64,000 nucleotides of DNA from assembly GCA_021014325.1 (NCBI GenBank), contig CM037472.1:30714234-30778233 (forward strand). The letters are read 5' to 3'. Positions 26,701 through 34,573 of the stretch are shown here, in pieces (position 1 is the first letter of the stretch; every line of letters starts with the position of its first letter). The stretch is from Plazaster borealis (taxonomy: Eukaryota; Echinodermata; Asteroidea; Forcipulatida; Labidiasteridae). The notes below the pieces were generated by a model that did no database searches, was not told the DNA's origin, and saw only the letters and a program-made list of their open reading frames with translations. The translations under genes were made by a program, and so were the position numbers.

Positions 26701-29021
26701 GACTGTGTTTTACATGCAAATGTGAAGTAAAGTATTTGGATTTGTATTTGTATTTATTTATATATCTATGTACACATCCAATAGCGCAAGCGACAATAAC
26801 AGGATGGTGAATAGGAAACAAGAGCGAATGTTCAGTTTTAGATGTGGGAGGAAAACCCAAAATGGAGGAAACCTACGCAACCAGGTAGGGACTGCAAAAC
26901 CCAGTTCACATGCAAGGCTCCGGTTTGTGGTAGGATTCGAACCGTGGTCCACAGAGAATATAAACCACTAAGCCGACCTGATTTAAACTTCCTTATTAAG
27001 TATCTGGGACCAATTAAGAGACCAAAACTTTTCCAATCTCATCAGGACCTTCCTTCCTTGCCAAGTTTCCGTCCCCTATTTAGACTGTCTGTGTTATTAA
27101 CCCTCTGCCTGCAGGTCGTGTGGTGAACATGAGCAGCATCAGTGGGCGTATGAGCTTCCCGTGTAACTCCGCCTACTGCCTGACCAAATACGCCGTAGAG
27201 GCCATGTCAGATTCACTGCGCCACGAGATGTATAAGTGGGATGTTAAGGTGATCCTGGTCGAACCAGGCAACTTTGCAGGTGAGTGGATTCCAGAATCTG
27301 AACCCTGACAAGGAAATCTTTGCGTCAATTAGACCCCTTGTATATGACGTCACAAGCTCAGACAGCGCCCTCACTCTGGGGTCAAAGAAAGGGTCTTTTT
27401 AAGGGTCTGTATACGTTTGGTAACGACTCCGGAAATTAATGGCAATAAAAACTTGGTAAGAAGTTCAGCAGCTTTGGATAATATAGTGCATTTTGAGAAA
27501 CTTTTCACTTCGAAGTACTGCGGTTATGGAAAAAGATGTCACTTTTTATCCCATACAAATTTGAATCTGAGAGACGCGTGACTGTAACGTTTCTCAGATT
27601 GTGTATTCCAATTGCAGATTATTTTTCCTGCGTGGGCATAACCGCTCCAGATTTTCGGCAATATCTCAAAAACGCTGCCACATTTTGAAATGAAATTTTC
27701 ACAGGTTAGTTTTATGGTATATATCTACAACTATAGAGGATTTAAACAAACAGTGGGTACCAATTACCAAGCGTATACAATCCCTTTAATGTGAGAAGAC
27801 AAAACAATTGTGATAGTACGTAGTTCTTATGACAGCGCTTTATCACATCCGAGGGCGTCTGGTGCAGAGCTATGTTTGAGATATTATAAGGCCCGTTTAT
27901 TTACATAGCACCGTGTATCGATTTACAAGGTGCTGTGGCGCAATCTGCAGCCAACCATACCAGAAAACACCAGGCGAACCCCTTCTCTTAACGATAAGTG
28001 TACTGGGTTATTTTACGTGCATTACACAACACACGGGACCAACGGCTTTACATCCCATCTGAAGGACGAAGCAATAATGGTTAGGGACAAAAGTGTCAAG
28101 ACCGGAACTCGAACCCATCTCCTCTGCTGACCAGAAACACAAGAGCTTGGGTCCAGTGCGCTTGACCGCTCGGCCACGACATGCCAAAACGGTGCAGAGA
28201 GAGCACATTCATTTTATTGAACTTGGTTTGAAGAAAGAAGAAGACGAAGAAGAAAAAAACTTTGACTATGAAACAATCAAATTTGCATTGAAAGAATTTA
28301 AATTATCCCACGAGAGAACTGCGATATTTTTGCCGATAATAACAAAAACTATAATGGCGAAGGTGTTTTAGGAAAAACTGGGAAATCTATGTTTTTCTTT
28401 CTTGTTTAAACTGGGACTAAAGTGGAGGGTAACGTTAAAGCGAAAAAGCAAAATCCATCAGCAATAGCAGCTAGCGCTGGTCTGAACAATCCCATTTTTA
28501 CTGTGCAAATTATTTGGCATAGATCTTTCATTGCACATCTCATTTTCACAGGAGCAACCGATTTCTTCAAGAAAGAGAACATCGAGAGCATCCTGCAGGG
28601 AGTTTGGAACAAGATGTCAGACTCTCTGAAAGAGGAATACGGCAAAGAGTACTTCGACTTCGTCTTGAGCTCCATGTGCTCTTGGTCGGGTCAGGGGTCG
28701 TCCGACCTCCAGCCAGTTCTCACGGCCGTCGAGGAGGCACTCACGGTGATAAACCCCAAGGAGAGATACGTGGCTGCCCCCTTCGCTGTTCAGTACCTCC
28801 TGTATGTCTTATTTTTTCTTCCTACCTCATGGATTGATTTCTTCTTCACTTTCATGTCTGGAAAGTCCAACCTCCCATCACGGGAGAGCAAGACACCCCT
28901 AGACCCCGTCCCAAAGAGTACGCCCCCCTCGCCAACCTCGTCACCACCATCGACCCCCGATGAAAACGATAACGTGATAAGTGTTAACGGCAATGCAGCC
29001 AATGGGAAAATAGACCAATAG
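8327..29021 (+). CDS. bdh1: BDH1-like short-chain dehydrogenase (SDR9C), whole gene, 4 coding exons
   Basis: The spliced product of 8327-8714, 25311-25463, 27115-27279 and 28552-29021 is 391 residues, and all three introns are phase 1. Visible SDR features are the nucleotide-binding motif TGCDTGIG (56-63), NNAA (136-139, where NNAG is usual), catalytic Ser188, Tyr201 and Lys205 (YCLTK), and the PGNF motif (231-234). The GRM-PYC-TK-like stretch and the downstream EEYGKEYF block resemble BDH1, which interconverts acetoacetate and D-3-hydroxybutyrate with NAD(H). 17-beta-HSD2 is the next closest relative from memory. Two features are odd. The N terminus (residues 3-40) is strongly hydrophobic, more like the membrane anchor of HSD17B2 or retinol dehydrogenases than a mitochondrial presequence. 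The last 45 or so residues are rich in Pro, Ser and Thr. The family is certain; substrate and compartment are inference. Confidence 0.9.
8938..9135. mobile_element. GGGCCCAATTTC palindromic element
   Basis: About 200 bp with inverted ends (cccaatttcatagagctgct and gcagctctattatgaaattg) and internal agcaggatacccgagtcaca. No coding capacity. It lies just inside intron 1 of the BDH1-like gene. Confidence 0.85.
9630..10025. mobile_element. Two joined partial GGGCCCAATTTC elements
   Basis: 9630-9870 matches the long variant (taacggtaagcaaatga, gctaacggttagcaggg). 9873-10025 matches the common form and ends in tatgaaattgggccc. The junction lacks a full terminal repeat, suggesting one inserted in or recombined with the other. 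Confidence 0.7.
11131..11443. mobile_element. TA-flanked element (Tc1/mariner-like MITE), copy 1
   Basis: Ends TAGACCTTTC and GAAAGGTA, flanked by TA. About 310 bp, inverted relative to 50227-50533. Shared landmarks are ataaacaaaccgcgctggtt, ggacggccgaatgttag and ccaacaaatacaacactatt. Confidence 0.8.
11936..12402 (-). mobile_element. TTAA-type MITE, group A copy 3, with duplicated core
   Basis: Reverse orientation with TTAA at both ends. The core (palindrome cttcaggcctgaag, then ctgaaag-acaaatttgt-aacaagggt) occurs twice, at about 12090-12160 and 12190-12258. The element is therefore longer than its relatives by about 90 bases. Confidence 0.85.
13761..14033. mobile_element. 270 bp MITE with 9 bp target duplication, copy 1
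   Basis: Reverse-orientation relative of 35962-36251 (ends aaacctcgtccccatgg and ttggggacgaggttg; internal aaatattttggatatgcaaa). The probable duplication is CTACCCCCC versus CTATCCCCC, blurred by an adjoining C run. Confidence 0.82.
15380..15610 (+). pseudogene. Decayed non-LTR retrotransposon reverse-transcriptase tail
   Basis: One frame reads [16 protein letters not shown], the characteristic [18 protein letters not shown] end of CR1/Jockey-like reverse transcriptases, and then hits a stop. Another frame picks up [18 protein letters not shown], matching the usual FKS-LK-FLF ending. At least one frameshift separates them. No upstream polymerase core was found. Confidence 0.75.
15952..16149. 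mobile_element. GGGCCCAATTTC palindromic element
   Basis: Both inverted ends are intact (acccaatttcatagagctgc and gcagctctatgaaattgggc), and the interior has tatgcttaccagattaaggt. A typical 198 bp member. Confidence 0.87.
18040..18395 (+). mobile_element. TTAA-type MITE, group A copy 4
   Basis: TTAA at both ends; central palindrome cttcttgcaagaag. It is bracketed by a longer direct duplication of flanking DNA (18007-18040 and 18405-18435, tgcagtgtaagctata then agccaaacttgct). Confidence 0.85.
18691..19050 (+). mobile_element. tRNA-derived SINE, family 1, full-length copy
   Basis: Pol III A box TGGCCGAGCGG at about 18699 and B box GGTTCGAATCC at 18757-18767 in a tRNA(Leu/Ser)-like head. A shared body follows (ttgagcaagatgttttacca, cttcggatgagacattaagc, tggttccatcaccagaaata). 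It ends in an ATA repeat. The tRNA cloverleaf is not intact, so it is not a tRNA gene. Confidence 0.88.
19896..20096. mobile_element. GGGCCCAATTTC palindromic element
   Basis: Typical member with the right end slightly decayed (gagcagctttattaaattgg). Confidence 0.85.
24848..25176 (-). mobile_element. tRNA-derived SINE, family 1
   Basis: Reverse copy. On the minus strand it begins gtgtcgtggccgagcggcca and has the GTTCGA(G)TCC-type B box and the same body. It ends 134 bases before exon 2 of the BDH1-like gene. Confidence 0.88.
25311..25463 (+). CDS. bdh1: BDH1-like, coding exon 2
   Basis: This 153-base exon follows a pyrimidine tract and CAG acceptor (tttcttcag|at) and ends at a GTGAGG donor. 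Joined to exon 1 it gives [10 protein letters not shown], which is the beta-4 NNAG-type motif of SDRs. It continues through NLWG and [10 protein letters not shown], both typical of the BDH1 group. Frame is kept at both junctions (phase 1). Confidence 0.92.
25736..25815. mobile_element. GGGCCCAATTTC element, right-end fragment
   Basis: Only the right part (tttcctgcttatgtttgcta through cagctctttgaaactgggcc) is present. Confidence 0.75.
26750..26981 (-). mobile_element. tRNA-derived SINE, family 2
   Basis: Minus-strand copy with head ggtcggcttagtggtttata, B box GGTTCGAATCC and the cataggtt-type end (aatagcgcaagcgacaataa on the plus strand). It lies 134 bases before exon 3 of the BDH1-like gene. 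Confidence 0.85.
27115..27279 (+). CDS. bdh1: BDH1-like, coding exon 3 (catalytic exon)
   Basis: This 165-base exon lies between acceptor ctgcctgcag and donor GTGAGT. It encodes residues 182-235 (with codon 181 split across the junction) and holds the whole catalytic set: Ser188 in NMSS, Tyr201 and Lys205 in YCLTK. It ends in the VEPGNFA block that precedes the substrate-binding lobe. All three catalytic residues are intact, so the enzyme should be active. Confidence 0.93.
27399..27789 (+). mobile_element. TTAA-type MITE, group B copy 2
   Basis: TTAA at both ends. Termini aagggtctgtatacgtttgg and the reverse. Internal cggttatggaaaaagatgtc and ccagattttcggcaatatct are diagnostic for group B. 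It lies in intron 3 of the BDH1-like gene. Confidence 0.87.
27926..28185 (-). mobile_element. tRNA-derived SINE, family 1, 3'-truncated
   Basis: Reverse copy with tRNA head (gtcgtggccgagcggtcaag on the minus strand). The body stops before the ccaaggatgc end segment. It lies in intron 3 of the BDH1-like gene. Confidence 0.84.
28552..29021 (+). CDS. bdh1: BDH1-like, last coding exon
   Basis: The acceptor is ttttcacag at 28543-28551, and the exon runs to the TAG at 29019-29021. It encodes GATDFF, then the C-terminal lobe with [10 protein letters not shown], the [10 protein letters not shown] helix and a hydrophobic segment ([20 protein letters not shown]). A Pro/Ser/Thr-rich tail of about 45 residues follows that human BDH1 (343 residues) lacks. 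An open frame begins 130 bases upstream of the acceptor but has no SDR similarity, so it is read as intron. Confidence 0.9.
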
Positions 29022-29356
29022 AAATTATTTTGTTTAGTACTTTTACTTCCCCCTGGCCCCCCTCAGTTACTCAAATAGTTAAATATCTGCCTGATAGAAT
29101 ATTGTGCAAAGTGTTTCGTAGATTTGCGTTGGACATTTTATCAAACATTACCTATCAGTCCTTCATCAAAATGAGCCAACGAAGGCGCTTTTGAAACGAC
29201 GGTTTGGGCTGCGGTTGAAGCTCCTTCCAACTGTTTGAAGCCCTTTACCGATAGCTCACGCTTCCGATATAACTCACGAAGCCTAAAGCCGGAGCCAAAC
29301 TCGAGCCGTGGTTTCGAAAAGGACTACAAGTCTGTATTCCAATGGGAGACTTTGGA

Positions 29357-29470
29357 ACGCTAGGTGGCAGCAGACTTACCAGGTAAATTTCCATTGTTTA
29401 CGTAGTTCTGAGCATGCGCACATTACCGAGAACGATAGATTTACCTGGTAAGTCTGCTGCCACCTAGCGT
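29357..29470. repeat. 114 bp inverted repeat with perfect 32 bp arms
   Basis: Arms 29357-29388 and 29439-29470 are exact inverses (acgctaggtggcagcagac outward end). A further imperfect match lies outside each arm. It is about 335 bases after the BDH1-like stop codon, so it could be in the 3' UTR and would form a strong hairpin; a MITE is the likeliest identity. Confidence 0.85.
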
Positions 29471-29698
29471 CCCAGTCCCCCATTCTTTGTGATATAAAAC
29501 CATCTCACAGAGATTACTGACATTACACTAAGTATGTTCATGTCACTGTTCCTGATTTTGTGCGGCCGTAATGATGGTAACTTTGTTGTGGGATCAGGTC
29601 AATGCACGGAATACTTTTTACTTCATTGATTGACATTCTGTACATAAAATACTCCCTCTATGGTAATGTAAATTCCAAAAAGCTTTTGAAGTGTATAT

Positions 29699-30093
29699 TT
29701 AAAGGCATCGTACACGTTTGGTAATGACTCTGATAATGAATGGCAATACAAACTTACTTGGTAAGAAGTACAGCAGCTTTGGATAGTATAATGCATTTTG
29801 AGAAACTTTTCACTTCGTAGTACTGCGGTTATGGAAAAATAAATCACTTTTTATCCCCCAAAACATTTGAATCTGAGAATCTTTACGCGTAACGCTTCTC
29901 AGAGTGTGTATTCAAATGCAGATTATTCTTCCTGCGTGGACATAACCGCTCCAGATTGTCGGCAATATCTCAAAAACGCTACCTCCTTTTGAAATGAAAT
30001 TTTAACAGGTTGGTTTTATGGTATATATCTACAACTATATAGGTTTGAAACAAACAATAGGCTCAAATTACCAAACGTGTACGATGCCTTTAA
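29699..30093 (+). mobile_element. TTAA-type MITE, group B copy 3
   Basis: TTAA at both ends, beginning aaggcatcgtacacgtttgg. The termini resemble group A but the interior is group B (tgcggttatgg, cagattgtcggcaatatctc), so it is a hybrid or intermediate. Confidence 0.85.
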
Positions 30094-30330
30094 ATGATGT
30101 GATATAGTCTACAGTTTAAAAACAAAAAGAGAAATCGGCATCACCATTTCAAACTATAGTTTTAGTGAAGTAGTTATATTTTGTTCTTTTCATCTTTGAT
30201 GTGATTTATTCTTCACTTTATGCTATCTTTAGAAATATTCCGTAGCGTTTGAGGTGCATCTAGCAAGTTTTAATTGAAATGACAATATTATGCTACAGTG
30301 ACAAAACTGATTCGTGACCAATCTAGAGAC

Positions 30331-30552
30331 AGTGGCGTAACCAGAGGGGGATGGGGCAGCTGGATCCCCCACTTAGAACCCTTGCCCCTCTCCCCCTCCC
30401 CTCTTCCCCCCGAATGATATCGCAAAAATTGCACAAAATGGTTCGATACACGCCCCACGCCCCCCCCCCCACAACAACAACAACCGAATTTGTTGTTTTG
30501 TAACCCCGCCGGCCCCACCCCCCCCCCCGAAAAAAAGTCTGGTTACGCAATT
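30331..30552. mobile_element. MITE-like repeat with GGCGTAACCAGA ends
   Basis: Left tggcgtaaccagaggggg and right cccccgaaaaaaagtctggttacgca are inverted. The interior is extremely pyrimidine-rich, with C runs of 10 and more at 30463 and 30519. Target duplication not resolved. Confidence 0.65.
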
Positions 30553-32104
30553 GCCTGGAGAAATGATTTGGAATTATAGGTTGTTTGGGGGTATCGTCTC
30601 CTCTGTGATCTTTTGTATACTGGAGTGTTGCTGATCTGCATTAGAGTATAGGTCTTAAGTTCAATGATCAAGTGGTTAGTGGAAGATTTCAAAACTAAAT
30701 CTCGACCGACTCACTTTAAAATTCCCCAAATTAGGAACTCGACGTATAGCCGGCAAACATTGGTGATGAAGTCTAAAGTTTTAAAATATATCAAGAACCA
30801 TTGGTAACACTTTTTTTATTTTGGGGTTTTACTTGTACAAAATGCTTTAAAAAAATTATGATCACATGTACTTAAGTTTGTTCTAAAAGTAAAAACAAAA
30901 AGATTGTAACTTTTATAGCTGGACAAAGCAAAAAAATAGAACAAATATATAATATATTAGTCATTGTTGGTGATTTCAGTTGTATGACCGCCAAAGCGGC
31001 CGCCGAAAGTAAAACTAACTTTGGAAATTGATGTCAATCTAGTTTTATTGATAATTTCCCTCAATAACACTTCACGTTTAATTGACTGTGGCGTGTGTTG
31101 ACTCAGGATGGGGGGGGGGACACCGTTGTGTGGGTCAGTTATACTCCCCGTTCACGATGGAAAAATAACGGCAGTGAATACCTCGGTATGTCTGTCGCTT
31201 TAATTAGTTTCCGTCATTGATGGAGAAAATTAGGGGAAGAATATTTTTGGAGTGGAGAGCGTAGACTTTTTCCCCCTTATGGCCAGAAGAGAAAACAATT
31301 GTATCTCTCTGGCCAATGACAGTTGTCAATTTGTTTTTCTTTGGTTTGATTCCCATGTCTTCTTCTTCTTCTTTTTTGTTTTACTTGAAATTCGTACAAA
31401 AATATATTTGAGTTCAAAATTGGAGAACGAACACTTAACAATGACCTCTTTGATGATTTCAATGTAGCCAAGGAAAAAGTTGGACTTCCGAAGGTTTTTG
31501 TCCTCGTTATAAACTGCACACACAGCCCATTTGTTGCAAGACTGATACATGGTGGATCTCGGTCTGTGGTATCGATAACGAATACGAAATACACTGGACT
31601 TACAACGAACACTCAACTTGCTGCTGTCGTCAGGATACATTCTTTAGGCCGGCAGAGGGCGTTGTTTTACTATTATACAAAGGCTTTTTAGCACTGGTCA
31701 TTTTTAGCTGTCGTTGGCAAGCTTTGTTAAACTGTGCCAATTAATTTCGCACCATTTTTCTTTTTCGTGTTACCTCAAATGCAGTAATTTGTTGTGTATA
31801 AACAGGGGCAAGGGTTGTTATGCTGTTTATTACGTGTGAATTTAATACACTTTTTGTACTCTTTTTGTGAAATTTTATACATTAATTCTTTTATCTGTAA
31901 ATTTTGATTGTAAATCGTAGTTATTGATATGTCATAATGATAGTCTATTGTAAATTGGATATTTGTTTAGATCAAGCAGGATTATATTTGATTAGCCTAT
32001 TTGATAACTTAATAAAGGTAACTTGGTCAGTGCTGAACTTTCTCCTCGTATTGACATTTAAGTTCGTAATGTTTAACGACCTGGGCCCAATTTCATAGAG
32101 CTGC

Positions 32105-32456
32105 TTAAAGGAACGTTACAGAACTGGTAATTAAAATTTTCTTTAAGATCACAGATTTACATAAAACTTACGATGATAGTAGAAAACATCCCTAGAAATT
32201 TTTCTGTCTGAAATGCCATCTTTGATGAGAAATAAATAAAACTAATTTCCGATTGGAGTTTATCGCTCATGGGCGTTTTATTCATGCATTGTATAACACA
32301 TGCAAAATGTGTAAACGGTTTTTCACTATTTTCTCGTGACCCAGATGGCCGATCGGTCTCAAATTTCTACAGGTTTGTCAGTTTATGTATATGGTGGATT
32401 ATATAAAGTGCTTAACTCTTTTGTTAGCAAAAACCAATTCTGTAATGTTCCTTTAA
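32105..32456 (+). mobile_element. TTAA-type MITE, group D copy 1
   Basis: Begins TTAAaggaacgttacagaac and ends with the reverse, TTAA. Core: tatcgctcatgggcg. It shares its right TTAA with the adjacent group C element and sits in the central TTAA of a GGGCCCAATTTC element. Confidence 0.85.
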
Positions 32457-32805
32457 AGGCCCTGTACACTATTGGTAAGATAAAAAACACACAAATGTTC
32501 ACAGATTTACACATAACTTACATGATTTAAAGTAAGTAACGGTAGAAAGGGTTCCTTAAAATATTTCTGCCTAAAATGCTATCGTCTCTGAGAAATGAGT
32601 AAAACAATAGTTTTTATCACGCGCGATAAAAACTCGATGTTTGAAAAATAGAAAACACATAAGGTCTCTTTTCACTATTTTCTCGTGACCTCGATGACCA
32701 ATTGAGCTCAAACTGTCACAGGTTTGTTTGAACATGCATATGTTGAATCACACAAAATGTGGACACTGATTCTGAGCTGTTACCAAAAGTGTACAATACC
32801 TTTAA
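32453..32805 (+). mobile_element. TTAA-type MITE, group C copy 1
   Basis: Begins TTAAaggccctgtacactat and ends gtacaatacctTTAA. Core palindrome tttttatcacgcgcgataaaaa. Internal cgatgaccaattgagctcaaa links it to group A. Confidence 0.85.
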
Positions 32806-33389
32806 GCAGAAAATAATGCTTAACAATTTTCTGATTTCTGCTAAGCAGAAATGAGCAGAATACCAGTAACAAATGGTACATGTGACATGGTAGTTTGGCT
32901 GGTAACCTTATTCTGGTAAGCATAATTTTGTTGTGCTTAGCATCTTTTTGTGCTTAAGCAGCTCTGTGAAATTGGGCCCAACTGTACATGAGAGTAGTGT
33001 AATTTTGTTCACAGAGAGGATAGGCCTATCTTGCAGTTTCAAAATTAGCCACGTAAACGTTTAGAAAAACAGGTAAACGGCGCGGCAGGTCCGTTTAGTT
33101 ACGTGATGCATCGATGGCTGAAAATTGAATACTAATAATATTACAAGTTTGGCCGTAATTTCATTCTTTATTTAAAAAAAATAGGGTATTGGTGACTGCT
33201 TAATTAAAATGTACAATATAAAATGGACGTCTGTTTTGATATGTGACCTCAGAATTACCAATAAATATCGAAATCTGTTATTATAATAATTGACTGTGTC
33301 AGTGAACTTAGTACGGTGGTGTGATGGGAGCATTACCCATGCTCGGTACAGGGAGGTGAGCTCTATATACACAGCCTCGGACTCACCTT

Positions 33390-33771
33390 TTAAAAGGGTC
33401 TGTATACGTTTGGTAATGACTCTGAAATTTAATGGCAATTCAAACTTACTTGGTAAGAAGTACAGCACCTTTGGATAGTATAATGCATTTTGACAAATTG
33501 TTCACTTCGAAGTACTGCGGGTATGGAAAAAATATCACTTTTTATCCCAAAGAATTGAATCTGAGATTGAGAAGCGTTACTGCAGTAACGTTTCTCAGAT
33601 AGTGTATTCCAGTTGCAGATTATTCTTCCTGCGTGGACATAACAACTCCTTTCGGCAATATCTCAAAAACGCTACCACCTTTTCAAATGAAATTTTCACA
33701 TGGTATATATCTACAACAATGATTGAAACAAACAGTGGGTTCCAATTACCAAACGTGTACAATCCCTTTAA
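33390..33771 (+). mobile_element. TTAA-type MITE, group B copy 4
   Basis: TTAA at both ends; central palindrome aagcgttactgcagtaacgtt. Group B interior with a short deletion in the ccgctccagatttt block. Confidence 0.86.
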
Positions 33772-33847
33772 GTCCCCTTTTTCTGATTCTCATCTGAATT
33801 AAATAGTCGGCAAAGCCCTAATGGAAACAGCACACCTACTTTTTAAA

Positions 33848-34000
33848 AGAAGAAAAATACGACATTTCAGTTTTAGACGTGGGAGGGAAAACCCCAAAGA
33901 GGGAAAACACGCAGTCAAGTAGGGACCGAAAACACAATCCACATGCAAGGCTTAATCGTTCGGTCCAGGAATCGGGTCCACAGAGGTGAAAGACAGGGAA
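33848..34000 (-). mobile_element. tRNA-derived SINE, family 2, fragment
   Basis: Minus-strand fragment containing gtggacccgattcctgg (decayed B box) and the gcatgtggattgtgttttcg body. The A-box end is missing. Confidence 0.78.
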
Positions 34001-34505
34001 GGATTTTTATTATTAACACAGTAATAAACCTCTAGTACAGCATACGGGTAGGGGTGCATACGCTTGGCCTGAATGGGGGAGGGGCACCATTTTCATTATC
34101 ATGTCCAAAATCCGAACTTTGACCATAGAGAAAGGACCCGTGCCTTTCTCTGCTTTGACACTTCGGACACACGGTGGGTGGTAAGTGCGTGTGGGGACCC
34201 CTTTCTCACAATTTGTGCGCCAAACCCACAGTTTATATACCGACCTTGTTGCTCATGTTATTTATAACCTAATTTATTTATTTTTAAGAAAAACTTCGCT
34301 AAAAATCAATAACCAAACAAGCTGGGAAACGGGAATTTGAGAGCAACTAGGCCTACTCTGCGTATCAAAAACATCATCTTGACAAATTGATGTGATAACT
34401 ATAGAGGGCGCTCTTAAAACTTGCCGAACATTCTTTTTTTTAGCGACATGTATCATCGTTGTTTACGTCGTCGAGATCGAGCTACAAATTAGAATAGAAG
34501 ACAGA

Positions 34506-34573
34506 ATGCCTTCGTGCGCTGCTATTAACTGCACAAACAAACAGGTCAAAGGATGTGGAAAAACGTTTCATCT
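34506..34573 (+). CDS. THAP protein, coding exon 1
   Basis: This short exon encodes MPSCAAINCTNKQ through FH and ends CAT CT|GTAAGT. It carries the first zinc-ligand pair (Cys4, Cys9). An in-frame open stretch extends 38 codons upstream, but this ATG is the one matching THAP family starts (M-x(2-3)-C). Confidence 0.9.

Larger units (their letters stand above)
32083..32979. mobile_element. GGGCCCAATTTC element carrying two nested TTAA MITEs
   Basis: Outer parts 32083-32108 and 32802-32979 form a typical element once 32105-32805 is removed. The interrupted site is gctgcTTAAgcagaaaat. Confidence 0.88.
29022..34505. other. Intergenic region between the BDH1-like and THAP genes
   Basis: Contains the inverted repeat at 29357, MITEs at 29699, 30331, 32083 and 33390, and a SINE fragment at 33848. 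The rest (30553-32082, 32980-33389, 34001-34505) shows no gene. No AATAAA in a convincing position for the BDH1-like transcript was found before the group B MITE. Confidence 0.65.
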
